From NCBI RefSeq assembly GCF_001866655.1, contig NZ_MLYR01000065.1, forward strand, positions 1 through 47,266: a stretch of DNA of 47,266 bases. Reading direction: 5' to 3'. How positions within the stretch are numbered: the stretch's first letter is position 1; every line of letters starts with the position of its first letter. This DNA is from Bacillus sp. MUM 116. Lineage in GTDB: Bacteria > Bacillota > Bacilli > Bacillales > Cytobacillaceae. Positions 25,969-35,511 of this stretch are shown here, in pieces. A program made the position numbers and the translations under genes. Under the pieces are notes generated by a model. It searched no databases and was not told the DNA's origin. It saw only the letters and a program-made list of their open reading frames with translations.

Positions 25969-26874
25969 ATGTTAAAAAAAATATTATCATTGTATGATGG
26001 CTCAGTTTTATTTTCTAAAAAACCTGAACACGCTTCAGAAAAATTTACTTTCTTTTTTGACAGGCAGGAAAATGAATGGATTGGTATACCCAAAGAGAGC
26101 ATTACTGACCAAGAATTCACACTGCTAAAAACTCTTTATGAATCGATTGAATTTCCAGTTACCCCGTCAAGTACATTAGCCAAGGGATGGTATGAATTTT
26201 TATTTACAAATGGACAACCTCCATCCTATAATCCGGATACGCAAATCAGGCTAATCCATTTTCATTTTAAAGGAAATGGCCTCGACCAAAACGAGATGGA
26301 ATCCGCTTTAAAAGGATTTTTTTCGGAAGAGGTTATCATTATTTGGGAAAATGAAAACAGCGGCATTGTGATTGAGGAAAAAAAAGAGATGTCTATGTCG
26401 GAGAAAGAATTATTAACGATGTCCGAAACGATTGAAAGTGACTTTTACCTTAAAACATACTTTTATATTGGAAAATTCACTCCTTTTGCGAAAGAACTTC
26501 CTTCGCAATTTTTACGGGAAAAAGAATACTTTACGTTCGCACAAAATCACCTGTCTGTAAGCAGCTTTTTTACCTTTCAACGAATTTTTCCAGCTTTTTT
26601 AACTGTTCAACTGCCTGATGATCTTCAAAAGATGGTTCATCAAGAGCTTTCCGGAGTATTTGAAGAAGACCGGGAAATGTTTATTACGATTAAAACCTTC
26701 CTGGAAAATAATTCAAATGCCAGTTTGACAGCAAAAAGATTGTATATTCACCGGAATACGCTTCAGTATCGAATTGATAAATTTATTGATAGAACAGGGA
26801 TTCAATTAAAGGATTTTTACGGAGCCTTTACTGTGTTTCTAGCCTGTTTACTTTTTGAGTATCAGTCCAAATAG
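25969..26874 (+). CDS. PucR/CdaR-like transcriptional regulator
   Basis: 301 residues. The C-terminal part carries the PucR-type helix-turn-helix (about 245-295): MFITIKTFLENNSNASLTAK, then LYIHRNTLQYRIDKF. The first 230 residues have no clear sensor domain. TATAAT at 25920-25925 may be its -10. The gene is followed 110 bases later by msmX in the same direction, so it may regulate carbohydrate import, but nothing in the sequence proves that. Confidence 0.8.
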   Translation: MLKKILSLYDGSVLFSKKPEHASEKFTFFFDRQENEWIGIPKESITDQEFTLLKTLYESIEFPVTPSSTLAKGWYEFLFTNGQPPSYNPDTQIRLIHFHFKGNGLDQNEMESALKGFFSEEVIIIWENENSGIVIEEKKEMSMSEKELLTMSETIESDFYLKTYFYIGKFTPFAKELPSQFLREKEYFTFAQNHLSVSSFFTFQRIFPAFLTVQLPDDLQKMVHQELSGVFEEDREMFITIKTFLENNSNASLTAKRLYIHRNTLQYRIDKFIDRTGIQLKDFYGAFTVFLACLLFEYQSK

Positions 26875-26984
26875 CATATTGCCCAAAAAAGCGTTTTCAT
26901 TTCTTGTGCAACCTGTCTATACCGAATTTTCCGTATTCTTTGTAAACTTAGAATAGAAAATATCGTTTAGGGAGGCTGAACAAA

Positions 26985-28097
26985 ATGGCTGAGTTAAAAT
27001 TAGACCATATTTATAAAATTTATGATAATAAGGTAACAGCTGTTGAAGATTTTAATTTACATATTGATGATAAGGAGTTTATCGTTTTCGTAGGTCCATC
27101 CGGCTGCGGTAAATCAACAACCCTTCGAATGATTGCCGGATTGGAAGAAATTTCAAAAGGCGATTTTTTCATTGATGGTAAACGCGTGAATGATGTAGCT
27201 CCAAAAGATCGTGATATTGCGATGGTCTTCCAAAACTATGCATTGTATCCGCATATGACCGTTTATGATAATATGGCTTTTGGCTTGAAGCTTAGAAAAT
27301 TTCCTAAAGATGAAATTGACCGCCGTGTAAAAGAAGCAGCTAAAATCCTTGGATTAGAGCCATATTTAACCCGTAAGCCTAAAGCACTCTCTGGTGGTCA
27401 ACGTCAGCGTGTAGCATTAGGCCGTGCGATTGTTCGTGATGCAAAGGTGTTCTTAATGGACGAACCTTTATCCAATCTAGATGCCAAGCTTCGTGTTCAA
27501 ATGCGTGCAGAAATTGCAAAGCTTCACCGCCGTCTAAACACAACAACAATTTACGTAACCCACGACCAAACCGAAGCAATGACAATGGCAACTCGACTTG
27601 TTGTCATGAAAGATGGCGTGATCCAACAGGTTGGTTCACCAAAAGAAGTTTATGAAAAACCAGAAAATGTTTTTGTTGGCGGCTTTATTGGGTCTCCTGC
27701 GATGAACTTCTTAAATGGTAAACTAGAAGATGGAAAATTTGTAATTGGCAAAAATTTAATTGCTGTTCCGGAAGGAAAAATGAAATTCCTTCGCGAACAA
27801 GGCTTTGTAGGAAAATCCATCATTCTAGGGGTTCGTCCGGAAGATATTCATGATGAACCGGTATTCATTGAAGCTTCTAGCGGTACAAAAATTTCCGCAA
27901 AAGTGGATGTAGCTGAATTAACAGGTGCAGAATTAATGGTTTATTCAACATTTGGTGAACAGGATTTCGTTGCCAGACTTGACTCGCGTGCAGATGTTAA
28001 ACCTGGTGATACTGTTGATCTTGCATTTGATTTAAATAAAGCACATTTCTTCGATGTTGACAGTGAACTTCGTATTCGTCCAAACAGTGAAAAATAA
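26985..28097 (+). CDS. msmX: Multi-sugar ABC transporter ATPase MsmX
   Basis: 370 residues, MalK/UgpC class. Walker [10 protein letters not shown] (about 36-44), Q-loop [11 protein letters not shown], signature LSGGQRQR, Walker [15 protein letters not shown], switch VTHDQ, and a C-terminal OB/TOBE regulatory domain (about 235-370). In B. subtilis MsmX energises several sugar importers that lack their own ATPase. No permease or binding protein is adjacent here, consistent with that shared role. Start ATG after GGGAGGCTG. Confidence 0.93.
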   Translation: MAELKLDHIYKIYDNKVTAVEDFNLHIDDKEFIVFVGPSGCGKSTTLRMIAGLEEISKGDFFIDGKRVNDVAPKDRDIAMVFQNYALYPHMTVYDNMAFGLKLRKFPKDEIDRRVKEAAKILGLEPYLTRKPKALSGGQRQRVALGRAIVRDAKVFLMDEPLSNLDAKLRVQMRAEIAKLHRRLNTTTIYVTHDQTEAMTMATRLVVMKDGVIQQVGSPKEVYEKPENVFVGGFIGSPAMNFLNGKLEDGKFVIGKNLIAVPEGKMKFLREQGFVGKSIILGVRPEDIHDEPVFIEASSGTKISAKVDVAELTGAELMVYSTFGEQDFVARLDSRADVKPGDTVDLAFDLNKAHFFDVDSELRIRPNSEK

Positions 28098-28107
28098 ATT
28101 TTTATTT

Positions 28108-28135
28108 ATTAGCCCGTTCAATACGGGCTTATTCT
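28108..28135. terminator. Bidirectional msmX terminator
   Basis: AGCCCGT-TCAAT-ACGGGCT flanked by A/T-rich tails, between msmX and a convergent small gene; it touches the latter's stop. Confidence 0.82.
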
Positions 28136-28371
28136 TTTATGAATACAACTTTATCTTCCAAACATGATGGACACCGATAAAGGTGCGGACACTTATTCCC
28201 TGAATAGGTATCTGGATAACCATCTTCCATTTTCATTAAATCAATTTCCATATAGGGACTGTAATTATCATAAAAGTCCATCAACCTGCCATTTTCCAAC
28301 ATAGGATTCCCGCAATTCGTACATAGTAAGTATATATCCCGTAATCCATTACATACCGGGCATACAGACAT
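28129..28371 (-). CDS. Small Cys-rich zinc-ribbon-like protein
   Basis: 80 residues. Cysteine pairs at the N-terminus (CPVC, CTNC) and C-terminus (CPHLYRCPSC) would form one or two zinc sites. The middle segment is acidic. Start ATG 28371 follows AAGGGTGAG; a GTG at 28380 is also possible. I do not recognise a named family; DNA, RNA or protein contact is possible but not shown. Confidence 0.72.
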   Translation of the reverse strand: MSVCPVCNGLRDIYLLCTNCGNPMLENGRLMDFYDNYSPYMEIDLMKMEDGYPDTYSGNKCPHLYRCPSCLEDKVVFIKE

Positions 28372-28618
28372 GGCTCTCACCCTTTTAGTTTATAAGATGA
28401 ATTTAGTTTGCTCGTTTTAAAAAACAAAACTAGTGGAATAAATTACCAATCAATCAACCGCATAAGCCTTTCATTTTTAAACATAATAGAGAATACAAAG
28501 CAACACAAACACCACAGAAACATTTCAACAATGGGTTAGGCCAAGGAGGCAATGGTTCAACCATTATGGTTCAATTCCATACTGACCCCAAATTTATTAA
28601 GAGGAGTGTTATTCAACT

Positions 28619-28828
28619 ATGGCAGCTAACAACAACTCTAATCAACTTTTAGTACCAGGCGTTCAACAGGCACTTGATCAAATGAAGTATGAAATTGCTT
28701 CAGAGTTTGGCGTAAATCTTGGTGCAGATACTACTTCACGTGCAAATGGATCTGTTGGAGGAGAAATCACAAAACGTCTAGTTGCAATGGCAGAATCTCA
28801 ACTTGGCGGCGGAGCATTTAATCGTTAA
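28619..28828 (+). CDS. sspB: Alpha/beta-type small acid-soluble spore protein
   Basis: 69 residues, unmistakable [24 protein letters not shown], then [20 protein letters not shown] and ITKRL. The EIASEF segment is the GPR germination protease cleavage region. These proteins coat spore DNA and protect it against UV. AGAGGAG lies upstream. B. subtilis sspB lies in the same yhe region, so the symbol is used, though alpha/beta SASPs are hard to pair one to one. A CATACTG at 28578 may be a sigma-G -10, but no good -35 is seen. Confidence 0.93.
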   Translation: MAANNNSNQLLVPGVQQALDQMKYEIASEFGVNLGADTTSRANGSVGGEITKRLVAMAESQLGGGAFNR

Positions 28829-28867
28829 TTCAAAGTAATTTTGGTAAATAAAAATAAATATTCTGGC

Positions 28868-28896
28868 TTAAGCCCCCTCTTTCCAGAGGGGGCTTT
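28868..28896. terminator. Terminator between sspB and fumarase
   Basis: AAGCCCCCTCT-TTCC-AGAGGGGGCTTT: 10-bp GC-rich stem between convergent genes. Confidence 0.9.
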
Positions 28897-28904
28897 CAAT
28901 TTAG

Positions 28905-30284
28905 TTAAACCATTTTTTCAGGATTAATCCATTCATCAAATTGCTCCGGTGAAACATAACCGGTTTTTTCGGCAGCTTCCTTAAGAGTTGTGTTCTCTTT
29001 AAATGCAAGTTTAGCGATTTCAGCTGCCTTTTCGTAGCCGATATGCGGATTTAATGCTGTAACGAGCATTAACGAATTTTCCACATGCTCTTTTATCAGC
29101 TGTAAATTGGCCTCAATTCCTATCGCGCAGTTTTCATTAAACGAGCGCATTCCGTCGGAAAGTAATGTTATGGACTGAATGAAATCAAAGATAATTATTG
29201 GTTTGAAAACATTTAATTCAAAATTCCCCTGACTTGCTGCGAAGCCGATGGCGGCATCATTCCCAAATATTTGGCAAGTGACCATTGTTAAGGCTTCACT
29301 TTGAGTAGGATTTACTTTACCTGGCATGATTGAACTCCCCGGCTCATTCGCAGGAATAGAAATTTCCCCTATCCCGCTTCTGGGGCCGCTGGCAAGCCAT
29401 CTCACATCATTGGCAATCTTCATTAAATCGGCGGCAAGTGCTTTTAAAGCACCATGAACAAAGACAATTTCATCATGACTAGTTAGGGATTGGAATTTAT
29501 TACTAGAAGGCCTAAATGGATGTCCGGTAAGCTCTGAAAGTTTTTCAGCCATTTTTGCGCCAAACTCCGGGTGCGCATTAATCCCGGTACCTACTGCGGT
29601 CCCGCCAATCGCAAGATCAAGTAAATAATTACAAGCATCGGCGATCATTTTTTCATTTTTTTCAAGCATTGCTCTCCAGCCGCTAATTTCCTGCCCCAGC
29701 GTTAAAGGGGTAGCATCCTGAAGATGAGTTCTCCCAATTTTCACTAATCCTTTAAAAGCATTTTCCTTTTCTTTTAGCGTGTTTTTAAGTTCCTTTAACG
29801 AAGGGATGAGGTACTCGATGATTTTTTTGTAAGCCGCAATATGCATCGCGGTTGGAAAGGTATCATTCGAACTTTGCGACATGTTTACATCATCATTTGG
29901 ATGGATTTTCTCCATTTTTCCTTGGGAAGCGAGTCGTTCATTTGCCCGGTTCGCAATCACCTCATTTACATTCATATTGGTTTGTGTCCCGCTTCCTGTT
30001 TGCCAAACGGCCAGTGGAAAGTGCTCATCATAATTCCCGTTAAGGATTTCGTCGCAAACACTCTTGATGGCTTCCATTTTGGTTTCATTCAGCTTACCAA
30101 GCTCCTGGTTGACGATGGAGGCTGCTTTTTTTATGTAGGTTAAAGCATAAACCATTTCAAGTGGAATTTTTTCTTTTCCTATTTTAAAGTTTTCCTTACT
30201 GCGTTGTGTCTGTGCCCCCCAAAATTTGTCTACAGGCACTTGCACCTCTCCTAGTGTATCCTTTTCAATTCTGAAATTCTCCAA
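28905..30284 (-). CDS. citG: Class II fumarate hydratase
   Basis: 459 residues, fumC/citG type, converting fumarate and malate in the TCA cycle. The fumarase signature [42 protein letters not shown] and [15 protein letters not shown] are intact. Start taken as TTG 30284 because TGAGGTGG lies upstream and the product then begins [16 protein letters not shown] like homologues; the frame extends to 30395 but that part crosses a terminator. Location between an SASP gene and yheG differs from B. subtilis citG. Confidence 0.95.
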   Translation of the reverse strand: MENFRIEKDTLGEVQVPVDKFWGAQTQRSKENFKIGKEKIPLEMVYALTYIKKAASIVNQELGKLNETKMEAIKSVCDEILNGNYDEHFPLAVWQTGSGTQTNMNVNEVIANRANERLASQGKMEKIHPNDDVNMSQSSNDTFPTAMHIAAYKKIIEYLIPSLKELKNTLKEKENAFKGLVKIGRTHLQDATPLTLGQEISGWRAMLEKNEKMIADACNYLLDLAIGGTAVGTGINAHPEFGAKMAEKLSELTGHPFRPSSNKFQSLTSHDEIVFVHGALKALAADLMKIANDVRWLASGPRSGIGEISIPANEPGSSIMPGKVNPTQSEALTMVTCQIFGNDAAIGFAASQGNFELNVFKPIIIFDFIQSITLLSDGMRSFNENCAIGIEANLQLIKEHVENSLMLVTALNPHIGYEKAAEIAKLAFKENTTLKEAAEKTGYVSPEQFDEWINPEKMV

Positions 30285-30383
30285 AAAACCCACCTCACAT
30301 AATTTTTCCTCTACATATATATTCCCATTCTTATCCATTTTATTTATAAAAGTGTTTGGATTTGAGCAAGTTTCAAAATAAAA

Positions 30384-30405
30384 AACTGCAGACATTTTGT
30401 CTGCA
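30384..30405 (-). terminator. Terminator after the 27-residue membrane peptide
   Basis: Minus strand CTGCAGACA-AAA-TGTCTGCAG then TTTTTTATTTT: perfect 9-bp stem and T run, four bases after the small gene. Confidence 0.9.
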
Positions 30406-30408
30406 GCC

Positions 30409-30492
30409 CTATGCTTTCACGATGGTATATATAATATAATAGGAAAGGATTAAAAAGCTTCCGATTGTAAGCACGACTGAATACTCAGACAT
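30409..30492 (-). CDS. 27-residue membrane peptide
   Basis: [20 protein letters not shown] is followed by IYTIVKA, one membrane helix with a short polar head and Lys at the end. AAGGAGGG lies eight bases before this ATG (an ATG six bases earlier is too close to it). Its own strong terminator directly follows, so this looks like an independent tiny transcription unit. Family not recognised. Too short for usual gene calling. Confidence 0.68.
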   Translation of the reverse strand: MSEYSVVLTIGSFLILSYYIIYTIVKA

Positions 30493-30600
30493 CCCCATGC
30501 CCTCCTTTTAAAATATACATAATCAATTTTACATTACCACAGGAAACGAATTAGCCCTGTGACAAATATCAACATCTTATTAATAGGAAGTGAATTTTTT

Positions 30601-31221
30601 GTGAACATTTGTCTTTTAGGAGCAACTGGGAGAGTGGGCTCGATTATTTTAGAAAACGCCCTTTCCGATGAACACTATGTAAAAGCGCTTGTGAGAGATC
30701 AACATAAATTATCCGTTGCCGATACCAGACTCTCCATTATTGAGGGGAATGCGTTAGACGAGATAAAAATAGCAGAGGCGATGGAAGGAGCGGATGTAGT
30801 TGTTAGTGCTTTAAATACGGACGGTACAACCACGCTTTCCAATTCCATACCACTGATTATCCGTTCGATGAGAAGAGAGGGGATTAAACGAATTGTTACC
30901 ATTGGTACAGCTGGGATTCTTCAGGCTCGTTCGGCACCGCATCTTTATCGTTTCCAATCAAAGGAATCAAAGCGAAAAACGATCCGTGATGCGGAGGAAC
31001 ATTTACGTGCTTATTTAATTTTGAAAGAATCGGGGCTTAATTGGACGATTGTCTGTCCTACATATTTGCCGATTGGAGAAAGAATGGGTGTTTACCGGTA
31101 CGAAAAGGACATTCTACCGAATCACCCATCGTCGATTTCGGTATTTGATACAGGGGATTTTGCTTATCAGCAATTGTTTCGTGAGGAGTTTATCGGTTTT
31201 CGGGTGGGATTGACTTATTAA
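30601..31221 (+). CDS. yheG: NAD(P)-binding oxidoreductase YheG
   Basis: 206 residues, equal to B. subtilis YheG. Rossmann NAD(P)-binding motif LLGATGRVGSIIL at residues 5-17, ALVRD, then VVVSALNTDG and IKRIVTIGTAGIL: an atypical SDR of the NAD(P)H-binding (NmrA/BVR-B-like) class. Substrate unknown. Start GTG 30601 follows AGGAAGTG; an earlier in-frame GTG at 30559 lacks a site. Confidence 0.88.
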   Translation: MNICLLGATGRVGSIILENALSDEHYVKALVRDQHKLSVADTRLSIIEGNALDEIKIAEAMEGADVVVSALNTDGTTTLSNSIPLIIRSMRREGIKRIVTIGTAGILQARSAPHLYRFQSKESKRKTIRDAEEHLRAYLILKESGLNWTIVCPTYLPIGERMGVYRYEKDILPNHPSSISVFDTGDFAYQQLFREEFIGFRVGLTY

Positions 31222-31289
31222 AACTTCGTTTTCCTGTTTATAGTAATAGTTAGTCTCTTTAAGAAAAGAATCTAATTGTAAGATTACAC

Positions 31290-31366
31290 TTTTTTATAAA
31301 TTTTCGGGTTTTATTTTTCGAATCTGAATCATTTATTTGTGAATTGATAAGTTTTATTTGCGAATC
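31290..31366. repeat. Short tandem array, pitch about 21 bp
   Basis: Related units TTTTATTTTTCGAATC (31309), ATTTATTTGTGAATTG (31331) and TTTTATTTGCGAATC (31352), spaced 22 and 21 bases, with a weaker fourth unit at about 31290. Between yheG and the bmrD terminator. Confidence 0.7.
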
Positions 31367-31389
31367 AAAAAAGCCATACTATATAGCGC

Positions 31390-31427
31390 AAAAAGGGGAC
31401 CAATCAAAACGATTTTGTCCCCTTTCC
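31390..31427 (-). terminator. bmrD terminator
   Basis: Minus strand AAAGGGGAC, a 16-base loop that can extend the stem (AAAATCG/CGATTTT-like), then GTCCCCTTTTT. Confidence 0.82.
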
Positions 31428-31430
31428 AAC

Positions 31431-33446
31431 TTATCCAGCAAGCCCCTTTCCGCCCTGCTGGAGCTGATACATTTGATAGTATTTTCCACCCAAGGCCATC
31501 AATTCTTCATGACAGCCTTGCTCAACAATCTTTCCCCTGTCTAATACAAGAATTTGATCTGCATTTCGAATCGTTGAGAGGCGATGAGCAATGATAAAGG
31601 TGGTTCTCCCTTTTTTCAGAACATCCATCGCTTTTTGAATTAAAGCTTCTGTTTCCGTATCAATACTGGATGTGGCTTCATCCAAAATCAAAATCGCCGG
31701 ATTAAAGGCAAGCGCTCGGGCGAACGAAATTAACTGGCGCTGCCCGCTTGATAACGTGCTGCCTTTCTCAATAACAGGCTCATCATAGCCGTTTTCTAGA
31801 TTTTTAAACACCTTTTCAGCCCCAACATCCTTGAGTGCCTTCTCCACTTTTTCCCTTGTAATGGACGGATCATCCAAGCTTACATTGGAGGCAATGGTTC
31901 CCGTAAACAAATACGGATCCTGTAAAACAATTCCCATATGATTTCGAATCGTTTGCCGCGAAATATTTTCAATATCCTTTCCATCAATTGTAATCTTCCC
32001 TTTTTTGCAATCATAAAAACGGAACAGCAAATTCATAATCGAGCTCTTCCCTGAACCTGTATGACCAACGAGCGCCACTGTTTCCCCCTGTTTCGCTTCA
32101 AAATTAATATTTTTCAGCACATATTCCCCTTCTTTATAACCGAAAGAAACGTGATCAAACTTGACGTTTCCTTTAAAGCGTGAGACCCGTTCCATGCTAA
32201 CATTTTCTCCTCGTTCGTCCATGAGCTTAAATACCCGTTCACCGGCAACCAGTGCCTGCTCTAAATTCGCTAACTGATTTACAATCCCTTGGACAGGCTG
32301 GAACAGCCGATTCACATAGTCAACAAAGGCATACAGCATTCCAAGAGAGATGACTACAGAAGGGACGAGCGATTGCCCGCCAAAGTACCAAATAAACGCG
32401 ACAAACACCAGATTACGCAAAATACCAACTAAGTTATGGGAAGTAAGAGAATTTAAACTTAACAATTTGTTTTGATATTTAAAATGTTCCCGGTTTAATT
32501 TTTCAAAATCCGCTTGTGTATTTTCTTCCCGATTAAACGCTTGAATAATACTCATGCCTTGTATCGATTCATTCACCATTGCATTAATATCACTGTTTCT
32601 CGAGCGGATGACCCGATTATATTTCGATGCATATTTCCGATATATCAACATCCAGGCATAAAGAATCGGCAATAACAGCAGACAAATTGCGGCAAGTTTT
32701 ATATTTAGGATAAACAGGGCAATATAAATTCCTGTAATATAAATGACGCTTGTGAAAAAGGTCGCCAGTACTGTTACATAAAGCTCGCGGATCGCTTCTG
32801 TATCATTGGTAATACGGGCTACCACTTTTCCTGCAGGGAGGTTATCAAAATATTGAATCGGCAGCCGCTGAATATGGCCATATACATCCTCACGCATTTT
32901 TTGGATAATACGGTTGGCTGATTTTTGCAGGAAATATTTTTCACCGTATTGAAATAACGCCGACACCACCAATAAACCGAAATAAATGAAAATTAATTGG
33001 AAAATCCCAGGTATTTCCGGCTGATAAAAAGCAAGCAATTCAGGGCCTTTAAGTATTTCAGCCTTATATTCTTTCTTTTCATTACCTTTTTTTACAGTCA
33101 AGATTCCATTTTGAAAACTTCTTTTTCCGTCGAAATCAAGTTTTTGTTCAATAAATACAAATTTTGACCCTGCCTGGAGAATCCGGACATGCTTTCCTTT
33201 TTGTTCACCGTCCGCAAAATACTTTCCCCGTTTATAAAAATTCCCATGATAGTTTACGGCCATTTTGCCATTACTTGCTTCATACCAATCCGATTCAATT
33301 CCCAATATATGATGATCAATTATTTTTTTTGCGATGAACGGACCTGCTAAATCTGCTGCCACGGAAATGGTCAGCATCAAAAGTGCTGCGATGATGATCT
33401 TTTTATAAGATAATGCATATTGAATTAATCTTTTCCCCGTTGTCAT
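31431..33446 (-). CDS. bmrD: ABC multidrug exporter subunit BmrD (YheH)
   Basis: 671 residues. Exporter-type ABC half transporter with an insert of about 100 residues after the first membrane helix (about 38-140), the extracellular domain typical of BmrD. Six membrane helices, then an ATPase domain: GHTGSGKSS, LSSGQRQLIS, Walker B ILILDEATSSID with catalytic Glu, switch IAHRLS. Pairs with BmrC as a heterodimeric drug exporter. Start overlaps the bmrC stop by four bases. Confidence 0.93.
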   Translation of the reverse strand: MTTGKRLIQYALSYKKIIIAALLMLTISVAADLAGPFIAKKIIDHHILGIESDWYEASNGKMAVNYHGNFYKRGKYFADGEQKGKHVRILQAGSKFVFIEQKLDFDGKRSFQNGILTVKKGNEKKEYKAEILKGPELLAFYQPEIPGIFQLIFIYFGLLVVSALFQYGEKYFLQKSANRIIQKMREDVYGHIQRLPIQYFDNLPAGKVVARITNDTEAIRELYVTVLATFFTSVIYITGIYIALFILNIKLAAICLLLLPILYAWMLIYRKYASKYNRVIRSRNSDINAMVNESIQGMSIIQAFNREENTQADFEKLNREHFKYQNKLLSLNSLTSHNLVGILRNLVFVAFIWYFGGQSLVPSVVISLGMLYAFVDYVNRLFQPVQGIVNQLANLEQALVAGERVFKLMDERGENVSMERVSRFKGNVKFDHVSFGYKEGEYVLKNINFEAKQGETVALVGHTGSGKSSIMNLLFRFYDCKKGKITIDGKDIENISRQTIRNHMGIVLQDPYLFTGTIASNVSLDDPSITREKVEKALKDVGAEKVFKNLENGYDEPVIEKGSTLSSGQRQLISFARALAFNPAILILDEATSSIDTETEALIQKAMDVLKKGRTTFIIAHRLSTIRNADQILVLDRGKIVEQGCHEELMALGGKYYQMYQLQQGGKGLAG

Positions 33447-35200
33447 GCTGACACCTCCTCTTCGGTCTTATTTTCAACCTGCTGGCGAACAAATTGTTCC
33501 CGATACCAGCCGGTTTCCTGCATGAGCTGTTCATGCGTCCCTTCCTCGACAATTTTGCCCTCATCAAGGACAATAATGAGATCCGCATGCTGGACAGCTG
33601 ACATTCGATGGGTCGTTATAATCGTTGTTTTATCCTGCCTTACATTACGGATATTCTCAATAATTCCTTTCTCCGTTTTGGCATCTACCGCTGATAAAGA
33701 ATCGTCTAGAATCAGAATTTCCGGGTTTTTAATCAAAGCTCTTGCAATCGAGATTCTTTGTTTCTGCCCTCCCGAAAGAGCAACCCCTTTTTCACCAACA
33801 AGTGTATCCAGTCCTTCCGGAAGCATTTGTAAATCCTTACGGAATGCAGCTAAATCAATTGACTTCTCCAAATCCACTTCATTTGCTTCTTTGTTGCCGA
33901 ATAGAATATTTTCTTTTACACTTCTTGAAAATAGAACATGATCCTGTGGAACATACCCTATCCAATTGCGAACCTGAGATAAGCTCAATCCTTCTATAGG
34001 TGCCCCGGAAATAAATAAATTTCCTGTCCCAAGCGGGTATTGCCTTAATAGCTGTTTAATAAAAGTCGTTTTGCCACTGCCTGTTTTTCCGACAATGCCA
34101 AGTGTTTGGCCTTGAAGCAATTGAAGATTGATATTTTGCAAGTTATCATGTTTCGATGAAGGGTAACGGAAGTTCATTTGTTTAAAATGAAGTGAATCAA
34201 CAGAAGAAACCTCGATTGGCTGGTGTGGATTCCCTACCTCTTCACGATAAGAAAGTGTTTCATGCACTCGGTCAAGTGATGCATTTCCCCTTTGCATCAC
34301 GTTGATTAACTCACCAATGGCGAACATCGGCCAGATCAGCATTCCAAGATATACGTTAAAGGATACAAGCCCCCCCAATGTAATCGCCTGGTGGAACACT
34401 AAATAGGCACCATATCCGAGTCCAATCAAGTAGCTAATTCCAACAAGGATCTTAATAGTAGGATCAAATAACGAATCAATCTTTGCGACTTTAATATTTT
34501 TACTAAAAACATCTTCTGTTAATTGGTGGAATCTAGCCGCATCCGCTTTTTCCTGCACATAAGCACGGATGACCCTGACGCCGGCAACGGACTCAAGCAC
34601 CCGGTCATTTAACTCGCCAAAGGAATCCTGGGCTTCCATAAAGCGGCTGTGAATTTTTTTTCCGTAAATCTTCATAAGCACCGCCATGATTGGCAAAGGA
34701 ATAATCGCAGCCAATGTTAATTTCCAGCTAATAAAAATCCCCATTGTAAAGAGGAGTGTCAGCATCCAGGCACTTGAATCCACCAATGTAAGAATTCCAA
34801 AACCAGCTGTAATCGAAATGGCTTTTAAGTCGTTCGTGGCCCGTGCCATTAAATCTCCTGTTCGATTTTTCTCATAAAATGCCGGAGTCATTTTTAAGAG
34901 ATGCCTCATAAACTTTGATCTTAGTTTTCTCTCTACTAGAAAAGCTCCACCAAACAATTGATATTGCCAAACATAAGTAATTCCATAGGAAGAAACCATT
35001 ATTACCAATAGAATTCCTAAGTATTGAAAAATTTTATTTTTACTCATTTCGCCGAAATGAATATCATCGATTGCCATCCCAATTAATTTGGGCGGGAGAA
35101 CATCCAAAATCCCCACAAATATTAAAAGGAAAATCGCAATTGTATATCTTTTCCAATTTTCTTTAAAAAACCAGCTTAATTTTTTCAAGACCGAAAACAT
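33443..35200 (-). CDS. bmrC: ABC multidrug exporter subunit BmrC (YheI)
   Basis: 585 residues. Six membrane helices (about 20-310) and an ATPase domain with GKTGSGKTT, a canonical signature LSGGQKQR, and Walker B ILILDDSLSAVD where Asp replaces the catalytic Glu. This degenerate site is characteristic of BmrC in the asymmetric BmrC/BmrD exporter. ATG 35200 has AAAGGAGGAG upstream. The B. subtilis operon is preceded by the leader gene bmrB, which controls it by attenuation; see the leader features here. Confidence 0.93.
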   Translation of the reverse strand: MFSVLKKLSWFFKENWKRYTIAIFLLIFVGILDVLPPKLIGMAIDDIHFGEMSKNKIFQYLGILLVIMVSSYGITYVWQYQLFGGAFLVERKLRSKFMRHLLKMTPAFYEKNRTGDLMARATNDLKAISITAGFGILTLVDSSAWMLTLLFTMGIFISWKLTLAAIIPLPIMAVLMKIYGKKIHSRFMEAQDSFGELNDRVLESVAGVRVIRAYVQEKADAARFHQLTEDVFSKNIKVAKIDSLFDPTIKILVGISYLIGLGYGAYLVFHQAITLGGLVSFNVYLGMLIWPMFAIGELINVMQRGNASLDRVHETLSYREEVGNPHQPIEVSSVDSLHFKQMNFRYPSSKHDNLQNINLQLLQGQTLGIVGKTGSGKTTFIKQLLRQYPLGTGNLFISGAPIEGLSLSQVRNWIGYVPQDHVLFSRSVKENILFGNKEANEVDLEKSIDLAAFRKDLQMLPEGLDTLVGEKGVALSGGQKQRISIARALIKNPEILILDDSLSAVDAKTEKGIIENIRNVRQDKTTIITTHRMSAVQHADLIIVLDEGKIVEEGTHEQLMQETGWYREQFVRQQVENKTEEEVSA

Positions 35201-35229
35201 TATATTTACTCCTCCTTTTGGTTGTTCAA

Positions 35230-35292
35230 CTAACCGCCATCGAGCTCACCTTTGTAATCTGCAAGTCGAACTCCTCCAAATATCATCATCAT
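35230..35292 (-). CDS. 20-codon ORF before bmrC
   Basis: Three successive ATGs behind a strong AAGGAGGA encode MMMIFGGVRLADYKGELDGG, stop TAG 29 bases before the bmrC start. No membrane helix. It lies just inside the right-hand border of the MITE. It may be a coupling or regulatory leader peptide for bmrC. Family not recognised. Confidence 0.6.
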   Translation of the reverse strand: MMMIFGGVRLADYKGELDGG

Positions 35293-35318
35293 CTGTTCCT
35301 CCTTGTTTTTTTATAAAA

Positions 35319-35507
35319 ATGGCTGTGTTAAACTTGGCTGTTGATTTTCGCTCCAGGCACTTTGCGCACCTTAGGGCGGTCCGGGGAGCCTCCTCGTCGC
35401 TTGCGCTCCTGTGGGGTCTCCCCTGCCCCGTACTCCTGCAGGAGTCTGCGTGCCTTCCGCTCCAATCAACAGGTTTAAAAATCAACAATGTTATTTAACA
35501 CAGCCAT
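35319..35507. mobile_element. MITE-like element upstream of bmrC
   Basis: 189 bases with terminal inverted repeats ATGGCTGTGTTAAA plus an inner shared TGTTGATTTT at each end, and a GC-rich interior (GGTCCGGGGAGCC, GGGGTCTCCCC, CTCCTGCAGGAG) unlike the AT-rich surroundings. No transposase. Elements like this are common in Bacillaceae genomes. A target duplication cannot be fixed because the flanks are A/T-rich on both sides. Confidence 0.85.
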
Positions 35508-35511
35508 AAAA

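Noticed and set aside
28552..28629. 25-codon upstream ORF overlapping the SASP start
   Set aside because: The AAGGAGG is only two bases from its ATG and the probable sporulation promoter -10 lies inside the frame, so the mRNA likely lacks its start.
30285..30395. N-terminal extension of fumarase from the far ATG
   Set aside because: The extension includes the terminator of the upstream small gene, has no ribosome binding site and is absent from known fumarases.
33522..33941. 139-codon plus-strand frame antisense to bmrC
   Set aside because: Lies opposite the conserved ATPase domain and has no independent support.
35246..35488. 80-codon frame inside the MITE
   Set aside because: Composition reflects the GC-rich palindromic interior; no ribosome binding site.
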